Positions 53,407 through 59,871 of a stretch of DNA of 64,000 bases are shown piece after piece. Location: the NCBI GenBank assembly GCA_001804865.1, contig MHBK01000015.1:56571-120570 (forward strand). Direction: 5' to 3'. The notes under the pieces were generated by a model. It saw nothing but the letters and a program-made list of their open reading frames with translations, did no database searches and was not told the DNA's origin. The position numbers and the translations under genes are program-made. This DNA comes from Lentisphaerae bacterium GWF2_57_35 (GTDB lineage: Bacteria; Verrucomicrobiota; Kiritimatiellia; CAIQIC01; GWF2-57-35). Numbering within the stretch: position 1 is the first letter of the stretch; each line of letters opens with the position of its first letter.

Positions 53407-53800
53407 AGAATCACCTTCATCGTTACGCTGATTGTCTCGTTTGTTGATTTCAAGCCAGCAGTCAATACGAGGTATTAACTCAATCCCGATACTCATGAGA
53501 TCGGAATGTCCAGCCATTGAGCCAGAATAAGTTCAGAGGCCGAAACAAGATACGACCATTTCTCTACTCAACGAAATGCGCGCATGACCTTCATTTCATT
53601 TTGTATTCAACATAACCAATCCGATCTTAGCAACTGCAAACGAGGATCGATTAGACTTTCCTTGGCGTACAGTTGGGCTCGTCATCAACGCCCGCGCCAA
53701 CGGTAACAACTTCAAAGATCAGAACAGTTCTCGAATTACCGATGTCGGAAGAAGCAACAGAATCACCATCTTGCAACGGCCAACGGCGATTACAAACCAT

Positions 53801-53836
53801 AAAAAAACACCCTGGTCTCGAAAGACCAGGGTGTTT
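53801..53836 (-). terminator. intrinsic terminator of PEP-CTERM gene
   Basis: A perfect 14-bp stem (AAACACCCTGGTCT and complement) with a CGAA loop; on the minus strand it is followed by a run of seven T. It lies 22 bp beyond the PEP-CTERM gene stop. The rest of 53518-53858 has nothing recognisable. Confidence 0.92.
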
Positions 53837-53858
53837 AAACTACTTCAGAACAGATCGC

Positions 53859-54461
53859 TTAGACTTTACGACGACGTATAGCCAAAAGTAATCCACCCAA
53901 TCCTAACAACGCCATCGTTGTGGGCTCAGGAACAACTTGGAAGTTGTTCGGAGCGCTGGCGTATACGCCATCGCCATTAACTAAATCACGATTCAACTGC
54001 AACGGATCAGAACTTGGATTCAGAGGGTCATACGTAGTAACTGCGATCAATGGTGAATTATAATACCAACTGCCAGCCGTCGGTGTTACAGACTGGAATA
54101 TGCGCGCATATACAAATCCTGGGGAACTGAACCCAGCGTATAAGTCGGGTCCACGGCTAAAGTCACCATAATCGCTGCTAACAGTACCACCTGCAACTGA
54201 CATAACAAATGAACTTAAGTATTCGTTGTCATTTCCTGTTCCAATATAATTTACTCCTGCATCATCATTAGCAGTACCAATGACGCCACTTGCAGTAAAA
54301 ATTAATTGTGCAAGAACTGAACCACCGCCTTGCAATAAAGCGGTTCCGCCAACATCCGAAATGAACCCAGCACCAGCAGTCCATTGAATGTTTATATCAG
54401 CCATAGACGTAGTTGCTATCGCTATACTTGCAACAAGAGTCGCTAAAACTTTCTTCATCAT
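53859..54461 (-). CDS. PEP-CTERM sorting-domain protein
   Basis: A 200-residue exported protein. The ATG at 54461 follows AAGGAG; the signal peptide is KKVLATLVASIAIATTSMA. The body is rich in Gly, Ser and Asn without Cys. The C-terminus is a textbook PEP-CTERM signal: VPEPTTMALLGLGGLLLAI followed by RRRKV, that is, the PEP motif, a hydrophobic helix and an Arg-rich end. Such proteins are recognised by an exosortase (EpsH) and sorted to the surface, usually with glycosylation; no exosortase gene is in the window. The gene has its own terminator. Confidence 0.92.
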   Translation of the reverse strand: MMKKVLATLVASIAIATTSMADINIQWTAGAGFISDVGGTALLQGGGSVLAQLIFTASGVIGTANDDAGVNYIGTGNDNEYLSSFVMSVAGGTVSSDYGDFSRGPDLYAGFSSPGFVYARIFQSVTPTAGSWYYNSPLIAVTTYDPLNPSSDPLQLNRDLVNGDGVYASAPNNFQVVPEPTTMALLGLGGLLLAIRRRKV

Positions 54462-54507
54462 TCTGTCTCTCCTTATTATTTTCCGCTTTGTTGAATAACA
54501 CCACAGC

Positions 54508-55173
54508 TTAAGGCCAAGTATACGGCTTAACAACAGTCCACGTTTGTGTTACAGCAGAACGATACCAAAAAGCTTGTCCAGGTTGAAGCACCAGGTTAGT
54601 AGCTGCACCCCAGCCAGAGCGTGTACGAGCATATCCGATATACTGCTGATTTACTGCATCCCAAATGGTTAGAATATCGCCAATAGCACCGTTTGTAGAA
54701 AGAGCAATGTTAGTCCAAGGTTGTGAAACAGGATATGGATATCCAAGAGCAGATAAACCCGTTACATTTGGGAACACAGTATCAGGAGCACTAATACTAT
54801 CAGGCACCTCGCCCATAAAGTACATATTGGTAGCAGCTAAAGACCGAACAAAGAAAGCATCACCGCGTCTGATGACGTTTGTTCCAGGAGACCAACCACT
54901 TCGAGTACGAGCCTCGCCAACATAACGATAATTTACACGGTCCCAAATTGTTACAATAGAACCAACTGGAAGTTGACTTCCAAGCAAATTCGTTACTGTC
55001 CAACTTGATCCACTAAGATTTTCAAAATCCATGCGAGCCAAAACGAGCTTGTTCGACAACGCATCAACTTTGACGTATCCAACCGCATTGCGGCTGAGTA
55101 CTTGATTGCTCTGCGCGAGCGCTGCTGAGGTGATGAGAGACAATCCCACCGCCATGAGTACTACTCTTCTCAT
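54508..55173 (-). CDS. secreted protein with internal duplication
   Basis: A 221-residue exported protein with signal peptide RVVLMAVGLSLITSAALA, starting at an ATG behind GAGGAGGG. Two copies of a domain of about 80 residues are visible: IVTIWDRVNYRYVGEARTRS and ILTIWDAVNQQYIGYARTRS, each followed by GW-x4-TN-x-(I/V) and a QAFW/DAFF-(V/Y)RS segment. The N-terminal NAVGYVKVDAL stretch precedes them. Function unknown; the repeats look like small beta units of a surface or adhesive protein. It is AT-richer than most of the window and lies 46 bp upstream of the PEP-CTERM gene, possibly in one transcript. Confidence 0.78.
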   Translation of the reverse strand: MRRVVLMAVGLSLITSAALAQSNQVLSRNAVGYVKVDALSNKLVLARMDFENLSGSSWTVTNLLGSQLPVGSIVTIWDRVNYRYVGEARTRSGWSPGTNVIRRGDAFFVRSLAATNMYFMGEVPDSISAPDTVFPNVTGLSALGYPYPVSQPWTNIALSTNGAIGDILTIWDAVNQQYIGYARTRSGWGAATNLVLQPGQAFWYRSAVTQTWTVVKPYTWP

Positions 55174-55402
55174 TGATAACCCTCCTCTATTGGTTGATAA
55201 TTTCGCTAGTATCATACTCACTGTCGAGATCAAAATTAAAATATTCCACACTTTTTCTACGTTAAAACCGCAAACCTCCCATAAGCACCTCCCTTCACAT
55301 CTGGTAAGAGAGTACGCGTAGTGCGTATACGTGTCAATACGTAGTTGGGAAAAAATGGAGTAAGAGCGGAGGAAAGCAGGGGGGACGAAGATTTTTCAAT
55401 GC

Positions 55403-55441
55403 AAAGGTCGCAAAGCCAAGCCGCGCAAAGGACGCGAAGGG
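55403..55441. repeat. GCAAAGG-type short-period repeat
   Basis: Imperfect units GCAAAGGTC, GCAAAGCCA, GCAAAGGAC and GCGAAGGGG follow each other with a period of about nine. No inverted partner is evident nearby. Confidence 0.55.
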
Positions 55442-55478
55442 GGATTTATAGGAGAGAACAGAGGCAACGGAAAAGAAT

Positions 55479-55565
55479 GTTAGCCACCAAGATCACAAAG
55501 AACACATAGCAAAGAATAAGATCTTCTCTAAATTCTTTGTGTTCTATGTGATCTTTGTGGCTAAC
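55479..55565. repeat. inverted CTTTGTG-type repeat pair
   Basis: Left arm 55479-55517 (GTTAGCCACCAAGATCACAA...) and right arm 55531-55565 are complementary and made of units such as CTTTGTGTTC, TATGTGATC and TTTGTGGC. The loop is about 13 nt. A second copy with the same 3' flank lies at 56242-56324. Confidence 0.85.
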
Positions 55566-55603
55566 AATCTTTGTTTTGGCGGCAGGTCGTATAAAGAAAA
55601 GAA

Positions 55604-55661
55604 GGCGCTCAGCGTCCGCCTGCAGCGCTGTGCGCAGCATTGCGGGCAGGGAGTGAGCGCC
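55604..55661. repeat. hairpin with 36-nt module inside its loop
   Basis: Stem GGCGCTCA (55604-55611) and TGAGCGCC (55654-55661) enclose GC, then a 36-nt palindromic module (55614-55649), then GGAG. Removing the module restores exactly the 22-nt hairpin present at 40925-40946. Confidence 0.88.
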
Positions 55662-55679
55662 CTGCGGCAACGAGAGGAG

Positions 55680-55816
55680 CGGCAGACAGGAGAAGAGCTG
55701 CGTTGGCGCGAAGCTCTTCATGGGAGGGCGGGCATTCTTGCCCGCCATTGCGGCCAGGAATGGCCGCGGTCCTTTAACAAACTCCCTACGAGTCGAAGCC
55801 TGAGTCGTCATTACGG
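55680..55816. repeat. dispersed block with two inserted hairpins
   Basis: The flanks (AGGAGAAGAGCTGCGTTGGC..., and CTTTAACAAACTCCCTA...) match 44470-44545, but here two hairpins stand between them: GGCGGGC/GCCCGCC with loop ATTCTT (55727-55746) and GCGGCC/GGCCGC with loop AGGAAT (55750-55767). The loops are related as near reverse complements. Confidence 0.7.
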
Positions 55817-55852
55817 ACCTGTCGTTCGCCTAAAAACAATCTCATAGATTCT

Positions 55853-56189
55853 GGAGGATTCCTGTCGGAACCTTCTTCTTTCGGTCGCGACGGAGCGCGC
55901 CCCTCCAAACAACCACAAATCTTTTTACAGCTGCAATTCTTACAGCGATCTTTTTTGGCCCAGCTCTACATGAAGGAGGATTTGCGTATAAAAAGCAGGC
56001 TCAGCATAGCGGGCAGGTGCAGGCGGGCGTTGGCTGCTTCTTCGGCTGGCGACGGAGCGCCAGCCCTACCTTTAAAACAACTAATACCTTCTTCTTTGCC
56101 GCGTCGCTAAAACACAGGCTGACGATTGGCCTCTTTCTGGCCTTTCTCTTTTTATCCGTGTGCATTCGTGTTCATCTGTGGTTAAAGCC
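55853..56189. repeat. composite repeat cassette, copy 1
   Basis: Modules in order: degenerate three-way repeat with the GGTCGCG-ACGGAG hairpin (55883-55902), CAGCTCTACATGAAGGAGGA block, hairpin GGCTGGCG/CGCCAGCC with loop ACGGAG (56044-56065), a CTCTTTCTGGCCTTTCTCTT block and a decamer repeat ending CATCTGTGGTTAAA (56149-56189). The same order occurs at 57007-57374. Confidence 0.85.
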
Positions 56190-56241
56190 ACAAAGAGCAC
56201 AGCGCGGCAACGCCGCAACCAAAAAGAAAAGACGAAGAATT

Positions 56242-56324
56242 TTAGCCACAAAGATCCCAAAGAACACAAAGAAAGAAATATCCCTTCTCAAATTCTCTGT
56301 GTTCTATGTGATCTTTGTGGCTTA
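56242..56324. repeat. inverted CTTTGTG-type repeat pair, copy 2
   Basis: Left arm 56242-56276 (TTAGCCACAAAGATCCCAAA...) and right arm 56290-56324 are complementary. The 3' flank (ACAATCTTTGTTTTGG...GCAGGTCGTAT) is shared with the copy at 55479-55565, so both are parts of a larger repeated unit. Confidence 0.8.
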
Positions 56325-56390
56325 CAATCTTTGTTTTGGTTGCAGGTCGTATGAGGAAAAGAAGGCGCTCTTCGTCGTTTCACCCACCTA

Positions 56391-56562
56391 TCACGGCAGG
56401 TGCTCCAAGTCATCCAAATCTTTATATCGGCCGCTGGCTTTTTTGTGCCGTAGCCTTTGGATAGACATGGAATCCCACGGCATAACCGCCCACGACCAAA
56501 TACTCAACGCCTGCGGAGTTCAACAGACTCAAGAACTCTTTGAAGTCTGGAGGTAGATGCAT
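56391..56562 (-). pseudogene. internally deleted nucleotidyltransferase
   Basis: From an ATG at 56562 the frame reads MHLPPDFKEFLSLLNSAGVE, then YLVVGGYAVGFHVYPKAT, the start of a nucleotidyltransferase of the DUF6036/MNT-like type (the GGYAV segment with the G-G nucleotide-binding turn). It then breaks; after one frame shift the sequence encodes KKASGRYKDLDDLEHLP-stop, which matches the typical C-terminal end of the same family (KASGRxKDLxDLE). The middle, including the catalytic Asp residues, is missing. The stretch lies among repeats. It is a remnant without function, perhaps of a toxin-antitoxin-like nucleotidyltransferase. Confidence 0.72.
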
Positions 56563-56674
56563 CGGCGCCAAAAGCCGCCCTTCTGTTAATTTCTACAGCT
56601 TCCAACCGTTCGGCAGACGACCTAGAAAGCCAGTACGCCCGGTCATCCCTGTTGTCTTTCAGTCCGAAAAAAGA

Positions 56675-56731
56675 GCCCGTCTTCGGAGAAGCCGGGCCAC
56701 CTTTTGGTTCATAATTACAATGGCTGCCCGG
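56675..56731. repeat. half copy of the 28.9-kb MITE-like element
   Basis: In inverse orientation this contains the hairpin (56675-56697), GGCCACCTTTTGG and the terminal repeat ending CATAATTACAATGGCTG, matching 28899-28957. The other half of the element is absent. Confidence 0.75.
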
Positions 56732-56782
56732 CAAAACATTCCCTGACATTCTTCTTTGAAGTGTGTTAGTATTGATCCATGT

Positions 56783-56983
56783 ATGAGAATCAAAGTCGAT
56801 AAGGCAAGCGATGCCCTCTATTTTCGCCTGGACGAATCCCGCGTGGTGGAATCGGAAGAGGTTCGACCGGGAGTCATTCTTGATTTCGACGAGAAAGATA
56901 ACGTAGTAGGCGTGGAATTCCTTCATGTGTCTACCCGCGCCACAAAAGAGGAATTGTCTTCCTTCCAGTTTCAGACGGCTTGA
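56783..56983 (+). CDS. DUF2283 protein
   Basis: A 66-residue protein starting at the ATG that opens MRIKVDKASDALYFRLDES, the hallmark of DUF2283, continuing with VRPGVILDFDEKDNVVGVEFLHVS. DUF2283 proteins often sit next to a DUF4258 gene and are considered possible antitoxins; no such partner is found here, so it may be an orphan left among the repeats. An upstream in-frame ATG gives nine extra residues and is less likely. Confidence 0.85.
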   Translation: MRIKVDKASDALYFRLDESRVVESEEVRPGVILDFDEKDNVVGVEFLHVSTRATKEELSSFQFQTA

Positions 56984-57006
56984 AGAAAACAAGGATCTCA
57001 AAGTTT

Positions 57007-57374
57007 TTGGAGGGTTCCGCTCTGTCGGAACCTTCTTTTTTCGGTCGCGACGGAGCGCGCCCCTCCAAAAACCACAAAATCCTTTTTTGTAGCGGCAATT
57101 CTTTACAGCGATTCTTCTTAGCTCAGCTCTACATGAAGGAGGATTTGCTTATAAAAGGCAGGAGCCCTCGCCCCGGTTTTAAAGAACAAGCTGCCCGCCA
57201 TGCGCAGCATGGCGGACAGATGCAGGCGAGCGATGGCCGCTTCTTCGGCTGGCGACGGAGCGCCAGCCCTACCTTAAGAAACTATTATCTCGTCTACAAC
57301 ACAGGCTGAAGATTTAGCCTCTTTCTGGCCTTTCTCTTTTATCCGTGTTCATCTGTGTCCATCTGTGGTTAAAT
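57007..57374. repeat. composite repeat cassette, copy 2
   Basis: Modules as in copy 1 (55853-56189): three-way repeat (57009-57066) with GGTTCCG hairpin (loop CTCTGT) and GGTCGCG hairpin (loop ACGGAG), the CTACATGAAGGAGGATTTGC block, a palindromic stretch (57187-57228), hairpin GGCTGGCG with loop ACGGAG (57247-57268), and decamers ATCCGTGTTC, ATCTGTGTCC and ATCTGTGG. Confidence 0.85.
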
Positions 57375-57419
57375 CTTTTTGGTTGCGGCTTCGTTGCGCC
57401 GGTTTCCAATCTCGATTCC

Positions 57420-57797
57420 TTATTCAAACCCCAGCGGCAAGACTTTGGCGAGAAGCTGTAAATGACGGTCCAGCGAGAAAAGGCTCGCCCGATGTTGGAG
57501 GGCATTTTGCGCGACGATCAAATCCGGAATACCCACTTTATTGATGCCGTGTTTTAGACACAGGACCTGCATATCGGTCAACCCCTGCCAGTCGATGTTC
57601 ATGGGGAGGCGCGGGATCTCGCGGAGCAAGACGGCAAGACGGGTTTGCTTCTTGATCAGGATGGGGGGAAGGATTTCTGTCACGATCAGGTCGTTGACGG
57701 CCACCAAGCCCTCATCGATCAACCAATCCAGCTTTTCCACGCCGGTTTGTCCGCGAAAATACTGTATCCAGACCGAGCTGTCGACGAGCACGCTCAT
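57420..57797 (-). CDS. vapC: VapC-type PIN-domain toxin
   Basis: A 125-residue PIN-domain ribonuclease. The four acidic active-site residues are visible: Asp6 (VDSS), Glu41 (TEIL), Asp92 (GIPDLIVAQNA) and Asp110 (SLDRHL). VapC toxins cleave tRNA or rRNA when not held by VapB. The start overlaps the vapB stop by four bases (ATGA), the usual coupled arrangement. Length is normal, so the toxin looks intact. Confidence 0.93.
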   Translation of the reverse strand: MSVLVDSSVWIQYFRGQTGVEKLDWLIDEGLVAVNDLIVTEILPPILIKKQTRLAVLLREIPRLPMNIDWQGLTDMQVLCLKHGINKVGIPDLIVAQNALQHRASLFSLDRHLQLLAKVLPLGFE

Positions 57798-57988
57798 GCG
57801 CGCTTTCGCAAGGCGTTCAAATCGAGGTCCAGCTCGACGCGTCCTTTGAAGGCCTTCAATTGTTGCAACTTATTTTTCCTGACCAAATCCTCGAGGGCCG
57901 CAATAATGACCCCGGTTTTGGTTCGCTGGTGCGAGGCCTTCATGGCTTCTTTAATCAGCTCTTCCGGCAATTCGAGCGTTGTTCTCAT
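57794..57988 (-). CDS. vapB: VapB-type antitoxin
   Basis: A 64-residue protein starting at the ATG after a GGAGCTGAG site: MRTTLELPEELIKEAMKASH is the ribbon-helix-helix-like start of the DUF2191/VapB family, followed by KTGVIIAALEDLVRK and a C-terminal part that should bind VapC. It neutralises the toxin and represses the operon as a dimer. Two palindromes lie 35-90 bp upstream. An upstream ATG (58042) is possible but would run into the operator. Confidence 0.88.
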   Translation of the reverse strand: MRTTLELPEELIKEAMKASHQRTKTGVIIAALEDLVRKNKLQQLKAFKGRVELDLDLNALRKRA

Positions 57989-58022
57989 CTCAGCTCCAAT
58001 CTGCATAGCATCATGTTTTGAT

Positions 58023-58077
58023 GCATATATAATATGCAACATGAGGAAGTATTGTCCATATTATCTTGGATAATATG
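58023..58077 (-). promoter_or_regulatory. putative vapBC operator region
   Basis: GCATAT-ATA-ATATGC (58023-58037) and CATATTATC-TTG-GATAATATG (58057-58077) are perfect inverted repeats in an AT-rich region upstream of vapB. They share the ATAT core and are spaced about 37 bp centre to centre. Binding by the VapBC complex is inferred. Confidence 0.55.
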
Positions 58078-58104
58078 TTAATCGAATTTCTTTGCGATCT
58101 TTGC

Positions 58105-58140
58105 CTGCCCGCAGTGCTACGCACAGCGTTGCAGGCGGGC
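58105..58140. repeat. 36-nt palindromic module
   Basis: Identical over 36 bases to the module nested at 40979-41014 (starts CTGCCCGCAGTGCTACGC). Here it stands between the vapBC operator region and the end of the hydroxylase FAD gene, between flanking TTGC and GTTA, not in an obvious hairpin loop. Confidence 0.9.
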
Positions 58141-58161
58141 GTTAAAACTCTTCGCCGTTTT

Positions 58162-59076
58162 TTACCCGCCCAACAACTCTTCCAGGAACCCGCGAACGAG
58201 ACGTCCTGCGACCCATTGGCGGTATTCGGCGGTGGAGCGGATGTCGGCGACGGGGGAGACAAGGGAGGCGACTTTACGTTCGGCCTCGTCCAGCAGGGCT
58301 GTCGAAAGCGTTTGGCCTTCAATCCAGGTTTCGAAATCGTAAAGCCGAATGGGCGTGGGGGCGACGCTGCCCAGGGCGAGATGGAAGCACTGCACCAGTC
58401 CATCCTGAACGCGGGCCCGATAGGCGCACATGATCTTGGATATGGCCTGGGCGGCGCGGGGGCCGAGTTTCCGAAAACTCTCGCGGCTGCCTTCGGGGCA
58501 TTTCTTGAGCACAAAACGCACGATGATTTCGTCAGGGTGCAAATCGATTTTGCGGTAGCCGAGATAGAAATTGGCGAGAGGAATTTGCCGCTCGCCGGTC
58601 ATGGAGGCGACGATGACGGAGGCGTTGGCGATCAGCAGCGAGGGAATCAGGTCGCCGGCGGGGCTGGCGTTGGCGACGTTGCCGGCGAGGGTGCCGCGGG
58701 CTTGGATCTGGGCGCCGCCGACGGTGGCGGCGGCCGCGGCGAGGGCCGGGAGGTGTTGCTGGATCAAAGGCGATGAGCGCAATTCGGCGTGGGTGGTTAG
58801 GGCGCCGATGGAGATGGAAGGCAAAGAACCGGGGCGGGGTCGCCCCGGCTCCATTTGCAAGGACGCATCGAATTCGTGGATGCCGCGGAGTTCGGAGAGG
58901 GATTGCAGGCTAATGGCGCGAGGAGGCGGGGCCAGTACGCCGGATTCCCATTGCGCCATCAGATCGGTTCCGCCGGAGATGAGGCGGCCGCGGGTACGTT
59001 CGTCGGCTTGAAGGGCCAAGGCCTCCGATAAGGTCGAGGGGAAGGCCATTTCAATGGATTCGCAGGATGTGCTCAT
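58162..59076 (-). CDS. molybdenum hydroxylase FAD-binding (medium) subunit
   Basis: A 304-residue protein of the CoxM/XdhB family. SGGTDLMAQ (about 34-42) and RGTLAGNVANASPAGD (about 127-142) bind FAD; the C-terminal CO_deh_flav_C region follows from about 190. It passes electrons from the iron-sulfur subunit to FAD in xanthine dehydrogenase or CO dehydrogenase-like enzymes. Residues 75-86 (MEPGRPRPGSLP) are an insertion encoded by a GC hairpin repeat that also exists at 38665. It is third in the operon; the start at 59076 or the internal ATG at residue 10 are both possible. Confidence 0.9.
   Translation of the reverse strand: MSTSCESIEMAFPSTLSEALALQADERTRGRLISGGTDLMAQWESGVLAPPPRAISLQSLSELRGIHEFDASLQMEPGRPRPGSLPSISIGALTTHAELRSSPLIQQHLPALAAAAATVGGAQIQARGTLAGNVANASPAGDLIPSLLIANASVIVASMTGERQIPLANFYLGYRKIDLHPDEIIVRFVLKKCPEGSRESFRKLGPRAAQAISKIMCAYRARVQDGLVQCFHLALGSVAPTPIRLYDFETWIEGQTLSTALLDEAERKVASLVSPVADIRSTAEYRQWVAGRLVRGFLEELLGG
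58827..58852. repeat. GC hairpin repeat inside a coding frame
   Basis: Stem CCGGGGCG/CGCCCCGG with loop GGGT, followed by CTCC. It inserts about twelve residues (MEPGRPRPGSLP) into the FAD subunit without a frameshift, just before the SISIGALTTHAEL strand. Confidence 0.8.
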
Positions 59077-59201
59077 GGGGCGCCACGCAAGGTAGAAACC
59101 TGAAAGCAGAAAAGAAACAGATTATAAGTCATTGCCGATATACTCCATCCAATTACTTTCCGGCCTCTTTTTTCCACGGCCTTACGGCCGCGGCTACCCG
59201 A

Positions 59202-59242
59202 TTCACTGACTACTGATTACTGATCACTGATCACTGATTACT
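59202..59242 (-). repeat. CAGTRAT heptamer array at a gene end
   Basis: On the minus strand: AGTAAT, CAGTGAT, CAGTGAT, CAGTAAT, CAGTAGT, CAGTGAA. The TAA of the first unit is the stop codon of the iron-sulfur subunit gene. The upstream coding end is a G-rich purine tract, as at 8211-8230. A TTAC-loop hairpin (59174-59199) follows. Confidence 0.88.
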
Positions 59243-59732
59243 TCCCCTCTCCCTCCGCTCTCCCCTCTCGCTCCACCGCCCACTGCACCGCTTCCACAAT
59301 CTTCTGATAGCCGGTGCAGCGGCAGAGGTTTCCGGCGTGGGCCTCGCGGATTTGCGCTTCCGTGGGCTGCGGCTCGCGCGACAGCAACGCGTAGGACGAC
59401 ATCAGCATGCCGGGAATGCAGAAGCCGCATTGGACGGCGCCTTTATCGGCGTAGGCCTGTTGCAGGAGGCGGCCTCGTTCGGTTTTCTCCAAGCCTTCCA
59501 CGGTCATAATATCGGCGCCGTTCTCAACCTGGCCGGCCGGGATCAGGCACGAGACCACCGGCGCGCCGTTGAGCAGAATCGTGCAAGCTCCGCATTCGCC
59601 TTCCCCGCAGCCTTCCTTCACGCCGGTAAGCTTCAAATCTTGCCGCAACACATCGATCAGCCGGCGCGCGGGCGGGATCTCCACGGTCCGGCTTTCGCCA
59701 TTGACGATCCAGGTTCGTTGCACAGTTTTCAT
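59238..59732 (-). CDS. molybdenum hydroxylase 2Fe-2S (small) subunit
   Basis: A 164-residue protein of the CoxS/XdhC-like (2Fe-2S) family. The plant-ferredoxin-type cluster is bound by Cys42, Cys47, Cys50 and Cys62 ([16 protein letters not shown]), the second cluster by Cys102, Cys105, Cys137 and Cys139 ([16 protein letters not shown]). It carries electrons from the molybdenum site to FAD. The last eleven residues ([11 protein letters not shown]) are encoded by a G-rich purine tract leading into a heptamer array, so the tail is repeat-derived. Confidence 0.93.
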   Translation of the reverse strand: MKTVQRTWIVNGESRTVEIPPARRLIDVLRQDLKLTGVKEGCGEGECGACTILLNGAPVVSCLIPAGQVENGADIMTVEGLEKTERGRLLQQAYADKGAVQCGFCIPGMLMSSYALLSREPQPTEAQIREAHAGNLCRCTGYQKIVEAVQWAVEREGRAEGEGK

Positions 59733-59740
59733 GGGAATTT

Positions 59741-59871
59741 TTTAACCACGAATGAACACGAATATACACGAATGGAGAGAATTTGAAGTCGGAATGGGCG
59801 CCAAGCCGTATCCAGAGGAGCCGTCTTTAAGATTTTCAATTCGTGTCTATTCGTGTTCATTCGTGGTTAAC
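59741..59871. repeat. inverted decamer-repeat pair across a gene junction
   Basis: Arms 59741-59775 (TTAACCACGAATGAACACGA...) and 59839-59871 are complementary, with 63 nt between. The right arm contains the TAA stop of the large hydroxylase subunit (minus strand), and the left arm ends 9 bp before the start of the small subunit. Confidence 0.88.

Noticed and set aside
56017..56556. 179-codon open frame on the plus strand
   Set aside because: It runs through several repeat modules and the reverse of a nucleotidyltransferase remnant; no protein features.
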